A stretch of 64,000 nucleotides of DNA from Marinactinospora thermotolerans DSM 45154 (lineage in GTDB: Bacteria; Actinomycetota; Actinomycetes; Streptosporangiales; Streptosporangiaceae), in contig NZ_FUWS01000003.1 of the NCBI RefSeq assembly GCF_900167435.1, forward strand, positions 124,001 through 188,000, given 5' to 3'. Of the stretch, positions 25,697 through 33,166 are shown one piece after another. The notes under the pieces are model-generated. The model was given only the letters and a program-made list of their open reading frames with translations, was not told where the DNA came from and searched no databases. The number at the start of each line of letters is the position of its first letter. Within the stretch, counting starts at the first letter, position 1. Both the position numbers and the translations under genes were made by a program.

Positions 25697-25805
25697 GCAG
25701 CCACCCCCTTCCAGCTCCACACAAAAGGACTTCTCGGTCGGATCCACCCTTTTCAAACAGGAAACGGAATCCCGAAAAAACCCAGGCGGACGAAAGAGGG
25801 TCAAG

Positions 25806-26282
25806 ATGAGAGACGGAAAAGAACCGAGTGGTGCACTTTTCTTCGCATTACAGTGCACATCCACGGGAGGGGTCGCCTCGACGATCACGATCGCCTTGAC
25901 CTTACTCAACAGCGTTGACGACACCCATAAGCTCACGGTTCTCCATTATTCGATCGCCCTGCTTTCAGGCTACGCCACCCTGTCTCTACCTCTCTTCTTG
26001 ATCGGCCTGCTCCACAGGGGCACCGAGAACGACCTACTACCCCCGGTCGCAACTCTTCTCGTCGGAGTAGCGTACGGCACGCTCTTCACCTACCTCCTGA
26101 CAGCCGACGTCGGATTTTGGGCATCTCTACTCTATGGGATGATCTTCTGGCTCCCCCTCGAAGGAATCCGCAGACTCTCACTAGCGATCCACTCGAAGAA
26201 GACCATCAGACTTCTCTCACTCATCTTGCCCCTCTCGCTCTTTCTCGCGGCACTCTTAATGCGCCACCTCTTTCAGAATTGA
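25806..26282 (+). CDS. Orphan four-helix membrane protein
   Basis: 158 residues with four hydrophobic segments, roughly 20-36, 45-68, 78-100 plus 102-122, and 133-152, and no recognisable motif. Codon third positions are far less GC-rich than in neighbouring genes, pointing to recent acquisition. The ATG has GAGGGTC 4 bases upstream. There is no partner gene: upstream are pseudogenes, downstream unrecognisable sequence. It may be an intact passenger of a decaying element. Function unknown. Confidence 0.55.
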   Translation: MRDGKEPSGALFFALQCTSTGGVASTITIALTLLNSVDDTHKLTVLHYSIALLSGYATLSLPLFLIGLLHRGTENDLLPPVATLLVGVAYGTLFTYLLTADVGFWASLLYGMIFWLPLEGIRRLSLAIHSKKTIRLLSLILPLSLFLAALLMRHLFQN

Positions 26283-26924
26283 TCGACAGGAGAACGGCCC
26301 ATCCTTCGTTCACCCATAGAAGCATTGAGACCACCGGGCCGCGAAGCTCGACCGTACTACTTCAACCGCTCGACAACCGCGTACGCAACGATCTCGGGGA
26401 CGTATTCACAGCGGCACCGGCATCCGAGACGCAGCGAGACTTGTCCGGACTGTCCCGAAGTACGAGTGCGCCGTTAGGAGCCGGCTCGAAACTACTTCAC
26501 GAGACCGGCCGGAATCGCAGCAACAGTGCGTTCTCGGCAATGGAAGGAAACAGCCACCGACATAGAGCACGCCCAAAGAGCAGTCACTCTCCGAACATGC
26601 TGTACGCCCCAGAGTCCCATCGCAGCAGGACTGCCGTACCGTCGGAGAGTGTCCGCGGGGCGCCCGGCGGAGGGGAGGTGTGTGGGGCCGGGTGGGGCTC
26701 CTCCTCCGTTGTCATCCGACGCGACGTCCGGGCATGACCGGCCCCGTCCCGGTCGCGGTCCGGCCCGGAGCCTCGGGATGCCCGATTACCGAGATCGCCA
26801 CGCAGGCGGAGACCACCGGGGCCACGGAGAGGGGCGACGCCCTCTGGCACCTCGGGGAAGACCGCGATGGCCCCAGGGCGCCCGTGCCGCCCGTGGTGGA
26901 GCGGCGCGTACGATCGAAACGGTC
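26283..26924. other. End of the accessory patch, no intact gene
   Basis: About 640 bases. Composition returns from low to high GC towards 26700. Fragments of open frame occur in all frames, without start signals or recognisable domains; they may be remains of an acquired gene. TACGAT at 26909-26914 is the likely -10 for the following gene. Confidence 0.4.
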
Positions 26925-27545
26925 ATGAGAACGATTCGACGCGGCGGCGAGCACGAACTCGACATCCGCAAGTCCCGCTTCATCTGCGCGCTGGCGCGGG
27001 TGGGCGACGAGGACGAGGCGCGGGCGTTCATCGCCGAACGGCGCAAGCTGCACTGGAACGCCAACCACAACTGCACCGCCTACGTGATCGGACCCGACGG
27101 CCGCATCCAGCGCTCCAGCGACGACGGCGAACCCTCCGGGACCGCCGGCGTGCCGATGCTGGAGGTGCTGCGGCACCGGGAGCTCACCGACACCGTCGCC
27201 GTCGTGACCCGCTACTTCGGCGGGATCAAACTGGGCGCCGGCGGTCTGATCCGCGCCTACGGCAACTCCGTCTCCGCCGCGGTGGACGCCCTCGGCGTGC
27301 TGGAGCGGCGCACCCTGCTGGTCGTCGCGGTGGTCGCCGACTATCTTCGGGCCGGCCGGCTGGAGAGCGAGCTGCGCGCGTCGCGCCACACGGTGCTCGA
27401 CGTCCACTACGGCACCGACGTCCAGATCGACGTGGCGCTCCCCGAAACCGAACTCGCGGAGTTCGAGGCGTGGCTGGCGGAGACGTCGGCCGGAGAGGCC
27501 CTGTGCGAGGTGCAGGGCACGACCGTGGTCGAGGTCGAGCCCTGA
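26925..27545 (+). CDS. IMPACT/YigZ family protein
   Basis: 206 residues. N-terminal UPF0029 domain with KSRFICALARV, NHNCTAYVIG, SSDDGEPSGTAGVPML and VTRYFGGIKLGAGGLIRAYG, the highly conserved IMPACT/YigZ blocks, followed by a ferredoxin-like C-terminal domain. Bacterial members are thought to bind ribosomes or act in translation-related stress, but the exact role is not settled. The ATG at 26925 follows TACGAT by 10 bases, so the leader is very short. Confidence 0.9.
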   Translation: MRTIRRGGEHELDIRKSRFICALARVGDEDEARAFIAERRKLHWNANHNCTAYVIGPDGRIQRSSDDGEPSGTAGVPMLEVLRHRELTDTVAVVTRYFGGIKLGAGGLIRAYGNSVSAAVDALGVLERRTLLVVAVVADYLRAGRLESELRASRHTVLDVHYGTDVQIDVALPETELAEFEAWLAETSAGEALCEVQGTTVVEVEP

Positions 27546-27551
27546 CCCCGC

Positions 27552-27580
27552 TCCCGCGCGGACTGAGCGGCCCCGCGGGA
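27552..27580. terminator. Hairpin between convergent IMPACT and glutathione peroxidase genes
   Basis: TCCCGCG (27552-27558) pairs with CGCGGGA (27574-27580). It is the only symmetric element between the two stops. Confidence 0.5.
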
Positions 27581-27589
27581 ACACGCCGT

Positions 27590-28072
27590 TCAGGAGGGCA
27601 GGTTGGCCTCGATCGCGCCGACGACGGCCGGATCCTCGGGTTCGGTTCCCGGCCGGAACCGGGCGAGCACCCTCCCGTCCGGCGCGACGAGGAACTTCTC
27701 GAAGTTCCACTGTACGTCCCCGGCCTGCCCCTCGGCGTCGGGGGTCGCGGTCAAGACGTCGTACAGGGGGATCCGGCCCGGGCCGTTGACCTCGCTCTTC
27801 TCCAGCATCGGGAAGGTGACGCCGTAGGTGAGCGAGCAGAACTCCCGGATCTCCTCGGGGCTGCCGGGCTCCTGCCCCATGAACTGGTCGCAGGGGACCC
27901 CCACCACGGAGAAGCCCCGGTCGGCGTAGCGTTCGTGGAGCCGTTCGAGCCCCTCGTACTGCGGGGTGAGCCCGCACTTGGAGGCGACGTTGACGATCAG
28001 CAGCAACCGTCCGCTGGGCAGCGAGGTCGGCTCGCCCTCGAGGGTGCGCAGTTCCAGATCGGTGATGGACAT
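27590..28072 (-). CDS. Glutathione-peroxidase-type thiol peroxidase
   Basis: 160 residues. The active-site region NVASKCGLTPQYEGLE has the peroxidatic Cys33; the Gln (DQF) and Trp (WNFEKFL) of the catalytic triad or tetrad are present. Cys60-type resolving cysteine is visible in GVPCDQFMGQEPG. Bacterial homologues use thioredoxin or, in actinomycetes, mycothiol-linked reductants to reduce hydroperoxides. Divergent from the PfkB gene 80 bases away. Confidence 0.92.
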   Translation of the reverse strand: MSITDLELRTLEGEPTSLPSGRLLLIVNVASKCGLTPQYEGLERLHERYADRGFSVVGVPCDQFMGQEPGSPEEIREFCSLTYGVTFPMLEKSEVNGPGRIPLYDVLTATPDAEGQAGDVQWNFEKFLVAPDGRVLARFRPGTEPEDPAVVGAIEANLPS

Positions 28073-28152
28073 GGCCCGAGCCTAGCCTCCGCCCCCCGCC
28101 TGTCCCGGGCGGCGCCTCGAAGGCGGGATGATCGGGAGGACAGGGAGGTGAC

Positions 28153-29112
28153 ATGGGACGACTCGTGCACTGCGGCGCGGTGATCGCCGATCTGGTCATG
28201 ACGGTGCCGGAGCTCCCGCCACCGGGTGGCGACGCCTTCGCCACCTCGGCCGTGACGACGCCGGGCGGCGGGTTCAACGTGATGTCGGCCGCGGCGCGGG
28301 CCGGGATGCCGGTGCTCTACGCCGGCGCCCACGGGACCGGGGACCGCGGCGACCTGGTGCGCGCGGCGCTGGCCGCGGAGGGAATCGGGATCCTGCACCC
28401 CCCGGTCCCCGGTCAGGACACCGGTTTGTGCGTGGCCCTGGTGGACGCGCGGGGCGAACGGACCTTCGTCACCCGCCTGGGCGCCGAGATGGTGCTCGAC
28501 GCCCAGGCGCTGGCCCGGATCTCACCGGCGCCGGGCGACCACGTCTACGTGGTCGGCTACGGGCTGATGGCCGGCCCCCACGTGGCCGAGCTGGACCACT
28601 GGATCGGCGGACTCGACCCCGGGGTCCGCCTGGTCGTGGACCCGGCGCCGGTCGTGGCGTCGATCGCCCCCGACCTGCTGGAGCGTGTCCTGCGCCGCAC
28701 CGACGTGCTCAGCCTCAACGCCCGCGAGGCCGGGCAGGTGACCGGGGCGCAGACCCCTGAGGCCGCGGCCGAGGCGCTGGCCGGGCGGATCCGGGCGGAG
28801 GGGACGGTCGTGGTGCGCGACGCGGCCCGGGGGTGCGTGGTGGGCCGGGCCGGCGGCCCGCCGGTGCGGGTGCCCTCCTTCCCGGTCGAGGCCGTCGACA
28901 CCATCGGCGCGGGGGACGCCCACGTCGGCGTGTTCCTGGCCGGCCTGCACGATGGCCTGTCCCCGGTGGAGGCGGCGCTGCGGGCCAACGCCGCCGCCGC
29001 GATCGCGGTGACCCGGCGGGGACCGGCGACCTCCCCCCACCGGCGGGAACTGGAGGACTTCCTCTCCGCCCACCCGCCCCGTTCCGGCGCCCCCATCCAC
29101 CACGTCCGGTGA
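28153..29112 (+). CDS. PfkB-family carbohydrate kinase
   Basis: 319 residues. Ribokinase-like fold: glycine-rich GGGFNVMSAAARAG near the start, VDPAP, LSLNAREA and the catalytic DTIGAGDAHVG with the proton-abstracting Asp. It phosphorylates a sugar or nucleoside; without a transporter or catabolic neighbour the substrate is open. ATG at 28153 has GGGAGG 6 bases upstream. Confidence 0.85.
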   Translation: MGRLVHCGAVIADLVMTVPELPPPGGDAFATSAVTTPGGGFNVMSAAARAGMPVLYAGAHGTGDRGDLVRAALAAEGIGILHPPVPGQDTGLCVALVDARGERTFVTRLGAEMVLDAQALARISPAPGDHVYVVGYGLMAGPHVAELDHWIGGLDPGVRLVVDPAPVVASIAPDLLERVLRRTDVLSLNAREAGQVTGAQTPEAAAEALAGRIRAEGTVVVRDAARGCVVGRAGGPPVRVPSFPVEAVDTIGAGDAHVGVFLAGLHDGLSPVEAALRANAAAAIAVTRRGPATSPHRRELEDFLSAHPPRSGAPIHHVR

Positions 29113-29195
29113 CGATCCGGTAAGGAGGCGTGTTCACGGGCCGCCACCCGTTTTAGGATCTCCCTACACGTAGTCGTCCGAGGGAGAGCCGGTCC

Positions 29196-30650
29196 ATGCG
29201 CACTTGGCGGCGGACCCCCCTGGCGCCGGTCACCGGCCTCGTGCTGCTGTTCACCGCGGTGGCCTGCACGGACGAGCCGCCACCGGAGCCGGCGGGCTCA
29301 CCCAGCGCCGTGCCCACGAGCTACACGGGCGCGGCGCCGCCCGGCCTTGGCCCCAGCCCCGTCCGCGTCCTGCACGGCCCCGGCTCCGACGGCCCCGACA
29401 TCCTGGACGACCCCATGGGGGTCCGCTTCCAGGGGGTCGGCGGGTCCTTCCTGATCAGCTCCAACAGCGAGGAGCACCACGTCCTCCAAGACGCCCTTGA
29501 CGGCACGGCGCTGTGGGAGGGCGAGCAGCGCGTGGAGCGCTTCACGACCGACCGCGAGGGCGATGACGTCTTCGAGGTCAGCGCGCGACGGGACGGGCGG
29601 ACGGTGACGGGGGTGGTGGACGACTCCGGCGCCCGGGTGTGGAGCGGATCGGACCCGCGCGAGAGCTATCTGAACGGCTGGGTGGTGCGCCGTCCCGAGG
29701 GCTGGAGCAGCGACGACCCCCACGGCCGGTTCTCGCTCCTCGACCTGGACGGGTCGACGGTGTGGGAGTTCGTGTTCGAGCCGCCGGCGGATCCGGAGGA
29801 AACACCCGGCTCGTCGACCGAGGAGGAACCGGAGGAGGCCGACGCCGAGGACACCGGCGTCCCGGTGGCCGCCCACGGGAACGTGGTGTTCCTGGACGAC
29901 GGGACGGGGCAGGTGCAGGCGCGCGACCTCGACGACGGCGGCGCCCTCCTGTGGCGGGCCTCGGGAACCGACCCGCAGATCGCCGGCGCCAGCGCCTTCC
30001 CCCGCCCCCTCCCCGAGTTCGTCGGCTTCTACGACCTCCCCCTCCCCGAGGGGGACGCCTCTGCGCCCGGCAGCGCCTCCGAGGCGGAGGCGACGCCCAC
30101 CGAGGGCGAGGAGCCGCCCCCGCGCACGACCGTGCTGGTGCGCTGGGGCAGCGACGAGGATCCCTCGGTCCTGTCCCTGCACGACGTGCACTCCGGCGAG
30201 ATCGTGTGGTCGCTGACGGAACCGGGCGCGAACCCGGCCGATGGGGACTTCGGCCCCGCGTTCGTCCCGGGGACCGTCCACGACACGGTGACGCACACGC
30301 TCCTGCTGCCCCAGGGCAGCGGGGCGACGCCGATGATCGCGGTGGACCTGGTCTCGGGCAGGATCCGGTGGACCTTCGACGACGAGACCGAGCGGTCGAT
30401 CTCGCCGGCGTTCGCGCTGGGCGGGCACGTCTACGGGGACGCGCGGGGCGCCGCAGAAGACTCCCAGGTCGTCCTGGGCGCGGCGGACAAGGAGATCTCC
30501 GGCGGCGGGCTCACCGGTTACGTGGAGGCCGTCACCGACGACGGGTACGCGCTCGTGGTGCAGGACGGACAGCGGTTCGTCTTCCCTCCCGTGGCCGGTT
30601 CCGGCCCGAGCCCGACGCCGGGGCGGGGAGAGAGCACCGGGATGCACTGA
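29196..30650 (+). CDS. Lipoprotein with PQQ-like beta-propeller repeats
   Basis: 484 residues. The signal peptide ends in lipobox AVAC with Cys24, so the protein is membrane-anchored outside. Repeated blades of the type LWRASG, TALWEGE, IVWSLTEPG, IRWTFDDET show the tryptophan-docking pattern of PQQ/quinoprotein-like propellers; acidic Glu/Pro-rich insertions split the blades (for example near residues 205-225). No catalytic residue is evident and it may be a scaffold or sensor. A cluster of short inverted repeats follows the stop codon. Confidence 0.75.
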   Translation: MRTWRRTPLAPVTGLVLLFTAVACTDEPPPEPAGSPSAVPTSYTGAAPPGLGPSPVRVLHGPGSDGPDILDDPMGVRFQGVGGSFLISSNSEEHHVLQDALDGTALWEGEQRVERFTTDREGDDVFEVSARRDGRTVTGVVDDSGARVWSGSDPRESYLNGWVVRRPEGWSSDDPHGRFSLLDLDGSTVWEFVFEPPADPEETPGSSTEEEPEEADAEDTGVPVAAHGNVVFLDDGTGQVQARDLDDGGALLWRASGTDPQIAGASAFPRPLPEFVGFYDLPLPEGDASAPGSASEAEATPTEGEEPPPRTTVLVRWGSDEDPSVLSLHDVHSGEIVWSLTEPGANPADGDFGPAFVPGTVHDTVTHTLLLPQGSGATPMIAVDLVSGRIRWTFDDETERSISPAFALGGHVYGDARGAAEDSQVVLGAADKEISGGGLTGYVEAVTDDGYALVVQDGQRFVFPPVAGSGPSPTPGRGESTGMH

Positions 30651-30734
30651 AGCGACATAAGGCCACTTCAACCTTGTTTTGTCACTTTAAGTGACATTAC
30701 GACTTGGTGAAAAGCCGGGGCACTTCATCCCCGG
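30650..30734. repeat. Array of short related half-sites and a palindrome
   Basis: AAGCGACA (30650-30657), CACTTCA (30664-30670), CACTTTA (30683-30689), AAGTGACA (30689-30696) and CACTTCA (30721-30727) are copies of one half-site in both directions. The CACTT copies start 19 and 38 bases apart. TGTCACTT-T-AAGTGACA (30680-30696) is a perfect 17-bp palindrome. CCGGGG...CCCCGG (30715-30734) makes a hairpin around the last copy. It resembles a multi-site operator or a terminator plus operator. Confidence 0.55.
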
Positions 30735-30777
30735 AGGACAGCCGCGCGGATAAAACGGACGATGTAGCCGGATAACT

Positions 30778-30791
30778 TCGTACCGGTACGA
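30778..30791. promoter_or_regulatory. Perfect palindrome upstream of the ECF sigma gene
   Basis: TCGTACCGGTACGA is a perfect 14-bp palindrome 59 bases before the sigma factor start, a likely operator. Confidence 0.45.
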
Positions 30792-30850
30792 GCGCCATCG
30801 GCCCTGTCCACGCCCAGGCGCCGCTCTCCGCCCGCCTCCGGGAAGACCCC

Positions 30851-31441
30851 ATGCACAACGCCGAAAAAGGCCCTTGCCCCGATTCCAGCGACCGTTCGGC
30901 CGAACGCCGGGCGGTCGACGTCCGCCCGAGCACCGATGACGAGTACTTCCGGTTCCGAGAGCTGTTCGACGCGCACTACGACGCGCTGCTGAAGTTCGTC
31001 GTCCGGGTCAACGGCGGCAACCGCCACGCGGCCGAGGACATCGCCCAAGAGACCCTGCTCAAGGCCTGGCGCGGCCTGGACGGCCTGCGCGGCGACGCCC
31101 AGGAGATCAGGCCCTGGCTCTACACCGTCGCCCGGCGCCTGGTCATCGACGCCGACCGCTCCCGCCGGGCCCGGCCGCAGGAGGTCGCCGACGCCCCGCT
31201 GGAGGAGATCCCGACCAGGGACCCCACGACGTCGCTCGTCCAGACGATGGCGGTGCACCAGGCGCTGGCGACCCTGTCGATGCAGCACCGCACCGTGATC
31301 GAGTACGTCTACCTGAGGGACTACGCGACGGAGACCACCGCGCGCATCCTCGGCATCCCGGTCGGCACGGTCAAGTCGCGCCTGCACTATGGGCTGCGCA
31401 TGCTGCGCCGGACGCTGGGGATCGGCTCCGCCGGCTCCTGA
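30851..31441 (+). CDS. ECF (group 4) RNA polymerase sigma factor
   Basis: 196 residues. Region 2 (about 36-105) includes DAHYDALLKFV and AEDIAQETLLKAWR with the core-binding and -10 recognition helix RPWLYTVARRLVIDADR; region 4 (about 134-190) has the -35 helix-turn-helix with ARILGIPVGTVKSRLHYGLRML. It carries no extra domain. No anti-sigma factor gene is adjacent, since the next gene is convergent, so control may depend on a distant partner or on transcription through the upstream palindromes. An acidic/arginine-rich 30-residue N-terminal extension precedes region 2. Confidence 0.9.
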   Translation: MHNAEKGPCPDSSDRSAERRAVDVRPSTDDEYFRFRELFDAHYDALLKFVVRVNGGNRHAAEDIAQETLLKAWRGLDGLRGDAQEIRPWLYTVARRLVIDADRSRRARPQEVADAPLEEIPTRDPTTSLVQTMAVHQALATLSMQHRTVIEYVYLRDYATETTARILGIPVGTVKSRLHYGLRMLRRTLGIGSAGS

Positions 31442-31454
31442 GAAGCACGCCGGG

Positions 31455-32945
31455 TCACTGGGGGTCGGGGAGCCGCAGCAGGGGACGCGGACCGATCGCT
31501 CCCGTGTCGAGCACGCCGGTCTCGTCGACCCGCCACTGCCAGTGCGCGTAGACCGACTCCCCCGTCACCACCACCAGGGTCCCCGGCGGCGCGTCGGCGA
31601 GGGCGTCACGCTCGGCCGGCGTCAGCGGCCGGGCGACGGCGATCACCTCGCGCAGTTCCGACGGCGCGTCCGGGCCCCACATCGCGTTCGAGGTCACCCG
31701 CCGCACCCCCTCGGACACCTCCGGCCGCTCGGGCAGCAGACGGTCCAACGGCCGGTCCGGCGTGGCCCAGGTGACCGTGCACCCGATGCCGCGCAGCCCC
31801 TGGGCGATCACGGTGACCGCCTCCGCCGCGGTGGCGCGGTGCCCGGCGATCGCGACCGGGCCGCTCGCCCGGGAGAAGTCCACGAAGACCTGCCGGTCCT
31901 CCTCCATCCCCAGCGCGACGAGCATCGCCTGGGCGGGGCGGACGATCACCTGCGAGGCCGTCGCAAAGGACACCGCCGACGACGAACGCCCCGCCGCCCG
32001 CTGCCAGAGGGTCGCCTCCTCGCCCGTTCCGGCCCGCCACGCCCCCGCGGGCGGCGTGCAGTCGGCGGGGACGACGAGCCGCAGGTCATCCCCCCGTCCG
32101 GCCAGCACGGCGAGGGGGCGCGCCGGGACCGCGGCCGGCGCGCTCTGCACCTCGATGACGGCCGTCCCGGCACGCACCCGCGCCCCCTTGTCCTGGAGCA
32201 TGAGGTCGGTGACCTCGGCCCGGCGCTTGCGGGCGATGCGCACCCGCAGGAACTCCGGGAGCCGGGGGCGGGGCCAGTTGAGCGACCCGAGCTTCTTGAA
32301 CGGCCACCACAGGGTGCGGAAGATCGGACGCCACCACAGCGCGAGGACGGTGAGCAGGACCAGCACGCCCGCGCCGGCGGCGAGCAGCTTCGGGTCCAGC
32401 CCGCTCCCCTCGTCGTCGGCCTGGGCCGCCGCGGGGGAGGCCGACACCGACGGAGAGGGCTGGGCGCTCGGCGAGGCGCTGGGAGAGGGCGACACCGACG
32501 GGGAGGGAGAGGGGGACTGCGCCGCCGCCGCGGCCGCGGCCGCCGCCTCGCGTTCGGCCTCGGCGACGCACAGCGGATCGGTGCCCTCGGTGACACCGGG
32601 ACCCGAGGCGTCGTCGGGCAGGATCAGCTTCCAGCCCGCCGCGAGGGTGCGCTCGGCCCCCAGCGCGCCGCCGTCGGGCTGCTGCCGCCCCTCGTTGAGC
32701 TCGTAGATCTCCTGGGCGCGCAGGGACTCGTCCAGCTGCTCGGCGGCGACCTGGAACAGTCCCACCGAGCCGTCGGGGACGGTGTAGTACTTCACCGTCG
32801 GGCACTGCGCGATCGCGGCGTCCAAGGAGGTGGCGGACGGGTCGACCGGCGCGGCGAGCGCGGCCCCCGGCGTCGCGAGCGCCACGACGCCCCCCAGCGC
32901 GAGCAGCACGCCGCCTCTCCGCAGGCGCTCAGCGCACACGAGCAT
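31455..32945 (-). CDS. LysM-like membrane protein of the type VII locus
   Basis: 496 residues. Signal peptide (1-32); a LysM-like extracellular module at 51-112 (YYTVPDGSVGLFQVAAEQL ... WKLILPDD); a Ser/Pro-repeat linker at 134-172; one membrane helix at about 187-204; and a 290-residue cytoplasmic part containing VFVDFSRASGPVAIAGH and WRVDETGVL. The same layout, ending in a transcription-activator domain, is seen in Streptomyces LysM-BTAD proteins; here that end domain is missing. It may tie wall status to the secretion system. ATG 32945 follows AGGAGAGGGG. Divergent from the giant gene. Confidence 0.7.
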   Translation of the reverse strand: MLVCAERLRRGGVLLALGGVVALATPGAALAAPVDPSATSLDAAIAQCPTVKYYTVPDGSVGLFQVAAEQLDESLRAQEIYELNEGRQQPDGGALGAERTLAAGWKLILPDDASGPGVTEGTDPLCVAEAEREAAAAAAAAAQSPSPSPSVSPSPSASPSAQPSPSVSASPAAAQADDEGSGLDPKLLAAGAGVLVLLTVLALWWRPIFRTLWWPFKKLGSLNWPRPRLPEFLRVRIARKRRAEVTDLMLQDKGARVRAGTAVIEVQSAPAAVPARPLAVLAGRGDDLRLVVPADCTPPAGAWRAGTGEEATLWQRAAGRSSSAVSFATASQVIVRPAQAMLVALGMEEDRQVFVDFSRASGPVAIAGHRATAAEAVTVIAQGLRGIGCTVTWATPDRPLDRLLPERPEVSEGVRRVTSNAMWGPDAPSELREVIAVARPLTPAERDALADAPPGTLVVVTGESVYAHWQWRVDETGVLDTGAIGPRPLLRLPDPQ

Positions 32946-33166
32946 CCCCTCTCCTGGCCATGGCGGTACCCGTCCGACGAACGTGCCGGGCGGGGCCTCA
33001 TCACGCGGTCGTGGAACCGCCGGCGCACCCGCCCACACAGGGGAGTACGGACGCGGACCTCCCCGGGTTCACTCTCGGACCGAAAAAGAAATATCCGACT
33101 GAACCGAACGCCCTCCAGGACCGTACTGGTAAGTGGAGTGTCGTCAGTCCGAGTGTCACGGGGGTC

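Noticed and set aside
26283-26924. Remnant of a replication initiator or transposase
   Set aside because: Fragments with Cys pairs and Arg-rich stretches looked suggestive, but no frame gave a recognisable domain order.
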